Source: DATLFA01 sp039934635
GTDB taxonomy: Bacteria; Actinomycetota; Acidimicrobiia; Acidimicrobiales; WLNW01
Assembly: GCA_039934635.1 (NCBI GenBank)
Contig: JBDTLT010000053.1
Location: forward strand, 1 to 28,234
DNA: 28,234 bases
Direction: 5' to 3'
Shown one piece after another: positions 22,073 to 28,234 of this stretch. The first letter of the stretch is position 1; every line of letters starts with the position of its first letter. The position numbers and the translations under genes are program-made. The notes beneath the pieces were generated by a model. It had not been told where the DNA came from and did not search any database. It was given only the letters and a program-made list of their open reading frames with translations.

Positions 22073-23686
22073 ATGCTCCCTCGCAGCCAGTTGGCCCCGC
22101 ACGCCATCGCCCAGTGGGCCCGGGATCGGCCCGACCAGGTCGCGGTCATGCGCGTCGACAACGGCGCCGCGCTGACCTATCACGACCTGCACGATCAGGT
22201 GCTGCGGTGGGCGGCGGCGTACCAGCGCCTCGGCGTCCGCGCCGGTAGCCACGTGGCGACGATGATCCCCAACTCGGCCGAGGCCTACATCGCGTGGCTC
22301 GGTCTGGGCTGGCTGCAGGCCGTCGAAGTGCCGCTCAACAATGGCTACACCGGCAAGATGCTGCAGTACACGCTGTCGCAGAGCGACTCGACCATGTTGG
22401 TGGTCCACCGGCGCTTCGTCGATCGACTGGCGTCGATCGCGGCCGAGTTGCCCCAACTCGAGCGCGTCGTCGTGCTCGACGACCCGGCCGATGACGGGCC
22501 CGTCGGCAACGACCGCGCGACGGCGTTCGACATCACGACGCTGCCGTTCGCGGTCAGCACACAACACGAGTTCCTCTTTGGCGTCGAACCCGCGGTTGGT
22601 CTGGCCGGGCCCGAATACCGCGATATCACGGCCATCATCTACACATCGGGCACCACGGGCCCGTCCAAGGGCGTGATCCTCCCGTGGGCGGGCATGTTGA
22701 ACATGTGGTCCTGGGCGCCCGCCGACACCTTCGGCGCGGGCGAGGGCATCTATGGCGCGTTCCCCAGCTTTCACGTCAGCGGCAAGTCGGTGTTCAACGG
22801 TGTCGTGGTGCGCGGCGGCCGTCTCGTGTACCGCGAGAAGTTCAGCGCCACGCATTTCTGGGACGACGTCCGCCGCACGAACTGTGTGTCGGCGGGGCTG
22901 GTCGGCCCGATGACCGCGTTGCTGTGGGCACAACCCACCCGCGACGACGATGCCGACAACCCTCTGCGCAACGTCTTGCTCGGCCCGATGATCCCCGAGA
23001 TGGAAGCGTTCGAAAAGCGCTTCGATCTCGAGGTCGGCACGTGTTACGGCATGACCGAGATCGGGGCGTCGTTCTGCGTCGGCTTCGAGCACAAGCCGTG
23101 GCAGACCTGTGGCAAGGTGCGCACCGACTATCCGTGGCACGAAGTGCGACTGGTCGACGACAACGACGAAGAAGTGCCGATGGGCGAAGTCGGCGAACTG
23201 ATGCTGCGCACGCCCGAGCCGTGGTCGCTCAACGTCGGGTACTACAAGATGCCGGAGAAGACGGCCGAGGCGTGGCGCAACGGGTGGTTCCATACGGGCG
23301 ACGCGTTTCGCCGCGATGGCGACGGTTGGTATTACTTCGTCGACCGTATGAAGGATTCGATCCGGCGCAGAGGCGAGAACATCTCGAGCTTCGAAGTCGA
23401 GAACTTCGTCATCGAGCACCCGCTGGTGGCCGACTGTGCCGCCATCGGTGTACCGGCCCAGTTCGGCGAAGATGAAGTGATGGTGGTGTGCGTCGTCACC
23501 GATCGCGACAAGTTCTCTCCGCAGGCGCTCATCGATTGGCTCGAGCCCCGCATGCCGAAATTCATGCTGCCCCGCTACATCGACGTGATGGATGACCTGC
23601 CGAGAAACCAGACGTCGATGCGGGTGTTGAAGTTCGAATTGCGCACACGCGGCGTCGCCGAAACGACCTGGGACAGAGACGCGTGA
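22073..23686 (+). CDS. Acyl-CoA ligase, CaiC (crotonobetaine/carnitine-CoA ligase)-like
   Basis: This 537-residue adenylate-forming enzyme has TSGTTGPSKG (191-200) as the A3 phosphate loop, FHVSGKSVFNGVV, the A5-type CYGMTEIG, WFHTGDAFRRDGDGWYYFVDRMKDSIRRRGENISSFEVE as A7-A8, and RNQTSMRVLKFELR at the C-terminus. In most relatives the A10 residue is lysine (SGKV); here the aligned residue reads Arg in SMRV, as in some CaiC-like ligases (recalled, not checked). It should form a CoA thioester of a carboxylic acid. The ATG at 22073 is chosen on the family N-terminus; no crisp Shine-Dalgarno. The stop overlaps the carboxyltransferase start (GTGA), which makes its product a plausible carboxylation substrate, directly or after further steps. 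Confidence 0.92.
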   Translation: MLPRSQLAPHAIAQWARDRPDQVAVMRVDNGAALTYHDLHDQVLRWAAAYQRLGVRAGSHVATMIPNSAEAYIAWLGLGWLQAVEVPLNNGYTGKMLQYTLSQSDSTMLVVHRRFVDRLASIAAELPQLERVVVLDDPADDGPVGNDRATAFDITTLPFAVSTQHEFLFGVEPAVGLAGPEYRDITAIIYTSGTTGPSKGVILPWAGMLNMWSWAPADTFGAGEGIYGAFPSFHVSGKSVFNGVVVRGGRLVYREKFSATHFWDDVRRTNCVSAGLVGPMTALLWAQPTRDDDADNPLRNVLLGPMIPEMEAFEKRFDLEVGTCYGMTEIGASFCVGFEHKPWQTCGKVRTDYPWHEVRLVDDNDEEVPMGEVGELMLRTPEPWSLNVGYYKMPEKTAEAWRNGWFHTGDAFRRDGDGWYYFVDRMKDSIRRRGENISSFEVENFVIEHPLVADCAAIGVPAQFGEDEVMVVCVVTDRDKFSPQALIDWLEPRMPKFMLPRYIDVMDDLPRNQTSMRVLKFELRTRGVAETTWDRDA

Positions 23687-25212
23687 CCGAGCCGTATCGC
23701 GACGAACGTGCTCGCATACGCACCGAAATGGGGGGCAAGGACAAGGTCGCGCGACTGCGCGCGGCGGGCCGGCGCACGGCACGCGATCACTTGGACCTAT
23801 TGCTCGATGCGGGCAGCTTCACCGAAGTCGGGATGTTCGCGCGATCCGAGCACGAGGCCGATCAGGCCTCGACGCCGGCCGACGGCAAGATCTGCGGTCA
23901 CGGCACGATCGACCAGCGGCTCGTGACGGTTGCCGTCGACGATGTCACGGTCAAGCGCGCGACGAGCTCGCTCGTGGGCGCGCGCAAGTTGGCGCGCGTC
24001 TACGAACAGGCGCGTCGCGCCGGCAACCCATTTGTCTACATCGGCGAAACCGGGGGAGCGCGCCTGCCCGACACGTTGAGCGCGGCCGGCTATTCGAACG
24101 AGGCAGTCTTTCCGTGGCTGGTGGCGCGTCGCCGCGAGATACCGGTCGCGTGTGCGATCGTCGGCGAGTCGTTCGGTGGCTCGTCGTTCGTCGCCGGGGT
24201 GAGCGATTTCGTCGTCCAGGTGCGGGGCAGCGTGTTGGCGATCACGTCACCCCGCGTGATCGAGGTCGCGACGGGCCAACAGGTGAGCAACGAGACGCTT
24301 GGCGGTGCCGACGTACACGATCGGCGTACGGGGCAGATCGACCTCGCGGTCGCCACCGACGACGACGCGTACGAGGCCATCCGACGGTTCCTGTCGTTCA
24401 TGCCGGAGCGCACGGGCGAGCTTCCGCCGCGTCGTGCGCCCCGGGTCATCGCGCCCGATGTCGCGATCGCCGACGTCGTGCCGGGCAAACGTACGCAGAC
24501 CTACGACATGCGAGCGCTGCTCGAGTTGCTCATCGACGACGGCGACTTGCTCGAGCTCAAGCCCAACTTCGGCGCGAGCGTTGTCACGGGGCTCGCGCGC
24601 ATCGACGGATGGGCGGTCGGCATCATCGCCAGCCAACCCGCGTTCGCGGTCGGCTCGCTGACACCCGACGCCTGCTCGAAGGCAACCCGTCTCTTGTGTC
24701 TCTGCGATGCCTTCGGGTTGCCGGTGGTGTTCGTACAGGACACGCCCGGGTTTCTCGTCGGCACCGATGTCGAACACGACCGGCTGCTCGCTCGCTCGAT
24801 GCTGTTCCTCGAAGCGCTGAGCTTGGCGCGCGTGCCGCGGCTGTCGCTCGTCGTGCGCAAGGCGTTTGGGCTGGCGTTCTTCTCGATGGGCGGATCCAAC
24901 ATGGGCAGCGATCTTCTCGTCGCGTGGCCGGGCGCCGAGATCGGCTTCATGGATCCCGTCGTGGGCGCCAACGTGCTGCACGCGGATCGCCTCGCCGGGC
25001 TCGACGGGGATGCGCGCAAGGACGAGCTCTACCGCCTCGCGGCACAGCTCGGTGCCGACTCCGATCCGCGGGCCATCGCGGCGGCGATGAACCTCGATGA
25101 CGTGATCGAGCCGTCCGACACCCGGGTCGTTCTGGCGAATGCACTGGCGCGCTATGCGCCCAACGCGCTGCGAGCGCCCAGCGTGCTGTCGGCGTGGCCG
25201 CATTGGTGGTAA
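23683..25212 (+). CDS. Acyl-CoA carboxylase carboxyltransferase (beta) subunit, PccB/AccD-like
   Basis: This 509-residue protein has two crotonase-fold halves. The N half (to about 240) contains RTARDHLDLLLDAGSFTEVG, KICGHGTIDQR and GETGGARLPD (121-130, oxyanion glycines). The C half contains GSLTPDACSKATRLLCLCDAFGLPVVFVQDTPGFLVG, KAFGLAFFSMGGSNMGSDLLVAWPGAEIGFMDPVVGANVLH and DDVIEPSDTR. These are all landmarks of biotin-dependent acyl-CoA carboxyltransferases, which move CO2 from biotin to an acyl-CoA. The biotin carboxylase/BCCP alpha subunit is not in the window. The GTG start overlaps the CoA-ligase stop by 4 nt (GTGA). It is followed by a sulfotransferase gene after 34 nt. The substrate could be propionyl-, methylcrotonyl-, geranyl- or another acyl-CoA; sequence alone does not decide. 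Confidence 0.93.
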   Translation: MTEPYRDERARIRTEMGGKDKVARLRAAGRRTARDHLDLLLDAGSFTEVGMFARSEHEADQASTPADGKICGHGTIDQRLVTVAVDDVTVKRATSSLVGARKLARVYEQARRAGNPFVYIGETGGARLPDTLSAAGYSNEAVFPWLVARRREIPVACAIVGESFGGSSFVAGVSDFVVQVRGSVLAITSPRVIEVATGQQVSNETLGGADVHDRRTGQIDLAVATDDDAYEAIRRFLSFMPERTGELPPRRAPRVIAPDVAIADVVPGKRTQTYDMRALLELLIDDGDLLELKPNFGASVVTGLARIDGWAVGIIASQPAFAVGSLTPDACSKATRLLCLCDAFGLPVVFVQDTPGFLVGTDVEHDRLLARSMLFLEALSLARVPRLSLVVRKAFGLAFFSMGGSNMGSDLLVAWPGAEIGFMDPVVGANVLHADRLAGLDGDARKDELYRLAAQLGADSDPRAIAAAMNLDDVIEPSDTRVVLANALARYAPNALRAPSVLSAWPHWW

Positions 25213-25246
25213 TCAAGGACTGTTGGTTGTCGAACGGGGTGGAGAC

Positions 25247-25867
25247 ATGACGTTACGAGTGGTGGGGGCCGGCCTCGGTCGCACCGGAACGCATTCGCTG
25301 AAGCTGGCGTTCGAGCAACTGCTCGGCGGGCCCTGCTATCACATGTTGGAAGTGTTCGGGCATCCCGAGGACATCGAGCACTGGCAGAGCGCGGCCGAGG
25401 GCGTCATGCCGGATTGGCACCGGTTGTTCGCCGACTACCGGGCCGCGGTCGACTGGCCCGCGTCGGCGTATTGGAGCGAATTGGCCGATGCGTTTCCTGC
25501 GGCGATCGTCGTGTTGTCGACGCGTCCTGCCGACGAGTGGTGGCGCAGCGCGGACCGCACGATCTGGGAGGCGTCGCGTCGCCCCGCGCCGCCCGACCCG
25601 GTGATGCAGGCGCACATGACGATGGTCAATCGCATGCTCGTCGAGCGCTTCACCCCTCAGTGGAGCGAGGAGGCTCCGTCGAAGGCTGCCTACGAACGCC
25701 ACAACGAACACGTGCGTGCGTCGGTCGCACCCGAGCGCCTCGTGGAGTGGCAGCCGGGCGACGGCTGGGGGCGGTTGTGCGCGGCGCTCGACGTGCCGGT
25801 GCCCGACAATCCCTTCCCGCATGTCAACACCACCGACGAGTTCCGGGCGATGCTGGGGCTCTCGTAG
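25247..25867 (+). CDS. PAPS-type sulfotransferase family protein
   Basis: This 206-residue protein begins with VVGAGLGRTGTHSL (5-18), the 5'-phosphosulfate-binding loop of sulfotransferases. STRPADEWWRSADRTI (91-106) supplies the Arg and Ser of the 3'-phosphate-binding motif. The C-terminal KAAYERHNEHVRASVAPERLVEWQPGDGWGRLCAALDVPVPDNPFPHVN is typical of the short family whose members resemble NAD-dependent-epimerase-adjacent or Golgi-type sulfotransferases. It should transfer sulfate from PAPS to a hydroxyl, unless the family member has another role. The ATG at 25247 is placed behind GGGGTGGAG. It lies between the carboxyltransferase and the methyltransferase on the same strand, probably in one operon. 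The acceptor is unknown. Confidence 0.92.
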   Translation: MTLRVVGAGLGRTGTHSLKLAFEQLLGGPCYHMLEVFGHPEDIEHWQSAAEGVMPDWHRLFADYRAAVDWPASAYWSELADAFPAAIVVLSTRPADEWWRSADRTIWEASRRPAPPDPVMQAHMTMVNRMLVERFTPQWSEEAPSKAAYERHNEHVRASVAPERLVEWQPGDGWGRLCAALDVPVPDNPFPHVNTTDEFRAMLGLS

Positions 25868-25943
25868 GGATCGTTCACGGGGCTCGGCCGGAAAATTCTG
25901 ACGAGCAGTGACACCATCGAGTCGTTGCTGCGAAGCTGAGGGC

Positions 25944-26582
25944 GTGGATCGATTTGGCAAGCGCCGTGAGCTCATGGTGCGTCGCGATATCGAGCCCCGG
26001 GGCATACGCGACGCTCGCGTGCTGGCGGCCATGCGCCACGTGCCGCGCGAACGGTTCGTGCCCGAACGTTGGCGCGAGGATGCCTACGACGACGGCGCGC
26101 TGCCGATCGGCGCGCATCAGACGATCTCGCAGCCGTACGTGGTCGCGTGGATGGTCGATGCGCTCGAGTTGCCCGACGACGCGCGGGTGCTCGAGATCGG
26201 AACGGGATCTGGCTACGGCGCCGCCGTGCTCGCAGAAGTTGCGACCGAGGTCGTCACCGTCGAGCGACTCGGGGAGTTGGCCGACGTCGCCCGCGACGTG
26301 TTGCTCGAACTCGGCTACAGCAATGTGGTTGTCGTTGTCGGCGACGGCACGCTCGGTAACGAGGAGCACGCCCCTTACGACGGCATCTGCGTTACCGCCG
26401 CCGCGCCCGACATACCGCGCACACTGCTGCGCCAGCTCACCGATCATGGACGGCTCGTCATCCCGGTCGGTGATCGGGACGGGCAAGAGTTGACCGTCAT
26501 CGCTCGTGACGGGGAGCAATTTTCCCGCAAGACCGTGGGTGGAGTTCGCTTCGTGCCGCTCATCGGCGATCAAGGGTGGTAG
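25944..26582 (+). CDS. pcm: Protein-L-isoaspartate O-methyltransferase family protein
   Basis: This 212-residue SAM-dependent methyltransferase has AHQTISQPYVVAWMVDALEL (57-76), the PCMT signature region, and VLEIGTGSGYGAAVLAE (82-98) as SAM motif I. VVTVERLGELADVARDVL, VVVGDGTLGNEEHAPYDGICVTAAAPDIPRTLLRQL and GRLVIPVGDRDGQELTVIAR complete the fold. Such enzymes repair isoaspartyl residues in aged proteins; related members have other substrates. Start GTG 25944 gives a family-typical length; an ATG at 25974 is possible. It ends 2 nt before the FadD3-like start, so the two are probably translated together, an unusual partner for a repair enzyme. Confidence 0.88.
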   Translation: MDRFGKRRELMVRRDIEPRGIRDARVLAAMRHVPRERFVPERWREDAYDDGALPIGAHQTISQPYVVAWMVDALELPDDARVLEIGTGSGYGAAVLAEVATEVVTVERLGELADVARDVLLELGYSNVVVVVGDGTLGNEEHAPYDGICVTAAAPDIPRTLLRQLTDHGRLVIPVGDRDGQELTVIARDGEQFSRKTVGGVRFVPLIGDQGW

Positions 26583-26584
26583 GT

Positions 26585-28141
26585 GTGGTGCCGCAGACGA
26601 TTTCCGAGTTGATCGACGCGGTCGCGGCTGCATGGCCCGACCAGTTGGCGTGTGTCGACGGCGACCGGCGAGTGTCCTATCGAGAGCTGCGCGACGAAGT
26701 CGTGCGCGCGGGTGCCGCTCTCGCGGCTAGTGGAGTGCGCAAGGACGACACGATCGCATTGTGGGCACCCAACGGGCTCGAGTGGATCGTCGTGTCGTTC
26801 GGCGCCGCGTACGTCGGGGCACGGGTGGTGCCTCTCAATACGCGATATCGCGCCGACGAGGCGGCAGACATACTGCGCCGGTCGCGCGCCAGCATGCTGT
26901 TCACCGTCAACGGCTTCCTCGGGCACGACTACGTCACCTCATTGCGTTCCCGCGCGAACGAGTTGCCCGGTCTGCACGAGACGGTCTTGTTACGCGGCGA
27001 CGGTGAGGGCGCCGTTTCGCTCGAGACGTTCATGGGCCGCGGCGACGGCTTACCCGACGCCGCCGTCGCGGGCGACGACGTATCGCACATTCAGTACACC
27101 TCGGGCACCACCGGGCGCGCGAAAGGCGCGATGTTGCGTCACCGCGCGATGGTGGGCACCACGCGTGACTGGATCGCCAACGTCGGCTTGAGCCTCGGCG
27201 ATCGCTACTTGATCGTGAGCCCGTTCTTTCACATCTCCGGGCACAAAACCGGCGTGCTCGCGTGCGTCACCGCCGGCGCCACGATGTACCCCCAGCCAGT
27301 GTTCGATCCGGTTGCGGTCATGCAGCGGGTGCAGGACGAGCGCATCACCGTTCTGCCCGGCCCGCCGACGATCTACCAGGCGTTGCTCGAACATCCTCGC
27401 CGGCACGAGTTCGATCTCTCGTCGTTGCAACTTGCGGTGACGGGTGCGGCGAGCATTCCCGCGGTGCTCATCGGCCGCATGTTCGACGAGCTCGGCTTCG
27501 ATCGCGTGATCAGCGCGTATGGCATCACCGAGACGACCGGTGTCGTGACGATGTGCCGCCCGGACGACGACCGGGCGACGATCGCCGCGACGTCGGGCCG
27601 AGTCGTGCCGGGGGTCGAGATCAAGATCGCACCGCTCGACGACGAGCAGAGCGACAGCGGCAACGAAGCACCCGCGGGCGAGGCGGCGGCGGGCGAGATT
27701 CTCGTGCGCGGCTACAACGTGATGCGGGGTTATCTGGACGACCCGGAGGCGACGAGCGAAGCGATCGATGCCGAGGGTTGGTTCCACACGGGCGATGTCG
27801 GTTGGCTCGACGAGGCCGGCAATCTGCGAATCACCGATCGCATCAAGGACCTCTTCATCGTCGGCGGATTCAACGTGTATCCGGCAGAGGTCGAAGCCAC
27901 GTTGCTGACGCACCCGGCGGTGGCCGCGGTCGCGGTGGTGGGCGCGCCCGACGAGCGCATGGGAGAGGTCGGCGTGGCGTTCGTCGTCGCGCGATATCCC
28001 ATCGACGGCGACGAGTTGATCGAGTGGTGCCGCGAAAATCTGGCGAACTTCAAGGCGCCGAGGCGTGTGCGGTTCGTCGAGGCGCTTCCGGTCAACGCCA
28101 GTGGCAAGGTGACCAAGTTCGAGTTGCGGGCGTTGCTATAG
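26585..28141 (+). CDS. fadD3: Fatty-acid/steroid-acid CoA ligase, FadD3-like
   Basis: This 518-residue acyl-CoA ligase has TSGTTGRAKG (172-181), SPFFHISGHKTGVLACVTAGATMYP, DERITVLPGPPTIYQALLEHP, SAYGITETTGVVTMCRPDDD, WFHTGDVGWLDEAGNLRITDRIKDLFIVGGFNVYPAEVE and a C-terminal NASGKVTKFELR with the A10 Lys508. The central motifs (TVLPGPPTIYQ, MCRPDDD, GFNVYPAEVE) strongly resemble actinobacterial FadD3, which attaches CoA to the HIP intermediate (steroid C and D rings); this comparison is from memory. GTG 26585 is preferred because it follows AAGGG at 26572-26576 by 8 nt and comes just after the methyltransferase stop; GTG 26576 or 26588 are alternatives. It is last in a five-gene run. Confidence 0.9.
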   Translation: MVPQTISELIDAVAAAWPDQLACVDGDRRVSYRELRDEVVRAGAALAASGVRKDDTIALWAPNGLEWIVVSFGAAYVGARVVPLNTRYRADEAADILRRSRASMLFTVNGFLGHDYVTSLRSRANELPGLHETVLLRGDGEGAVSLETFMGRGDGLPDAAVAGDDVSHIQYTSGTTGRAKGAMLRHRAMVGTTRDWIANVGLSLGDRYLIVSPFFHISGHKTGVLACVTAGATMYPQPVFDPVAVMQRVQDERITVLPGPPTIYQALLEHPRRHEFDLSSLQLAVTGAASIPAVLIGRMFDELGFDRVISAYGITETTGVVTMCRPDDDRATIAATSGRVVPGVEIKIAPLDDEQSDSGNEAPAGEAAAGEILVRGYNVMRGYLDDPEATSEAIDAEGWFHTGDVGWLDEAGNLRITDRIKDLFIVGGFNVYPAEVEATLLTHPAVAAVAVVGAPDERMGEVGVAFVVARYPIDGDELIEWCRENLANFKAPRRVRFVEALPVNASGKVTKFELRALL

Positions 28142-28167
28142 GCCTTCGGCATGGCGGGAAAGCCAAG

Positions 28168-28234
28168 GGGCCCGAGCGGCCCTACAGAGCGGACAGCTAG
28201 GGCCCGAGCGGCCCTACAGAGCGGACAGCTAGGG
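28168..28234. repeat. 32-bp tandem repeat with internal hairpin, truncated by the window end
   Basis: Identical 32-bp units occupy 28168-28199 and 28200-28231, and the first three bases of a third copy end the window. Each unit contains GGGCC-CGAGC-GGCCC, a hairpin with a 5-bp stem. In the second copy the flanking TA and TA extend it to 7 bp. The array begins 26 nt after the FadD3-like stop. There are no unique spacers between units, so this is not a CRISPR array. It could end transcription of the operon or be a minisatellite; copy number is unknown. Confidence 0.85.

Noticed and set aside
22010..23782. 590-codon minus-strand open frame
   Set aside because: Antisense to the CaiC-like ligase, whose adenylation motifs are unambiguous.
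28168..28234. CRISPR array
   Set aside because: The 32-bp units abut directly without spacers and there are no cas genes.

Overview
The window is GC-rich and densely coding. It has short intergenic gaps, repeated ATGA/GTGA stop-start overlaps, GTG starts and Thr-rich exported proteins with runs of threonine broken by Arg-Pro. Together with a long-form hibernation factor, many CoA ligases, SDRs and a FadD3-like ligase, this suggests a high-GC actinobacterium, possibly Acidimicrobiia (Ilumatobacter-like). The taxon is inferred from gene style only; there is no marker gene in the window.

Left edge (1-1900): a small accessory island. It holds the decayed C-terminal end of a tyrosine recombinase interrupted by a 13-bp tandem repeat, a VapB-like antitoxin beside a broken PIN-domain toxin, a HigA-like XRE antitoxin with an operator palindrome at its start codon, and an intact yefM-yoeB pair with an upstream inverted repeat. 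All YoeB catalytic positions are present.

Centre-left (1900-12800): a Thr-rich lipoprotein; about 450 bp without a confident gene; a minus-strand pair of an SDR and a DegT/RfbH-like protein whose PLP lysine is a histidine; a plus-strand pair of a KstD-like flavoprotein and an SDR that has lost most of its catalytic residues; an AAA+ ATPase divergent from a long ribosome-hibernation factor with an apparently duplicated C-terminal domain; an OmpA-domain membrane protein divergent from a PaaK-like CoA ligase.

Centre-right (12780-21900): two overlapping NTF2/SnoaL-fold genes; an HSL-family alpha/beta hydrolase; a molybdopterin-dependent dehydrogenase large subunit without its partner subunits, followed by a hexapeptide acyltransferase; a two-domain DABB-like protein; an SDR coupled to an ACAD10/11-type phosphotransferase; a secreted right-handed beta-helix protein on a Thr-rich linker.

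Right (22073-28141): five plus-strand genes probably co-transcribed: a CaiC-like acyl-CoA ligase, an acyl-CoA carboxylase carboxyltransferase (GTGA overlap), a PAPS-type sulfotransferase, a PCMT-family methyltransferase and a FadD3-like CoA ligase. The window ends inside a 32-bp tandem repeat that can form a hairpin.

Functional theme (inference): activation, oxidation/reduction and carboxylation of CoA-linked or polycyclic (steroid-like or terpenoid) substrates, interleaved with envelope genes. No rRNA, tRNA, CRISPR array or intact transposase was seen. Both ends of the window lie in or next to short tandem repeats, so it may be a contig broken at repeats.
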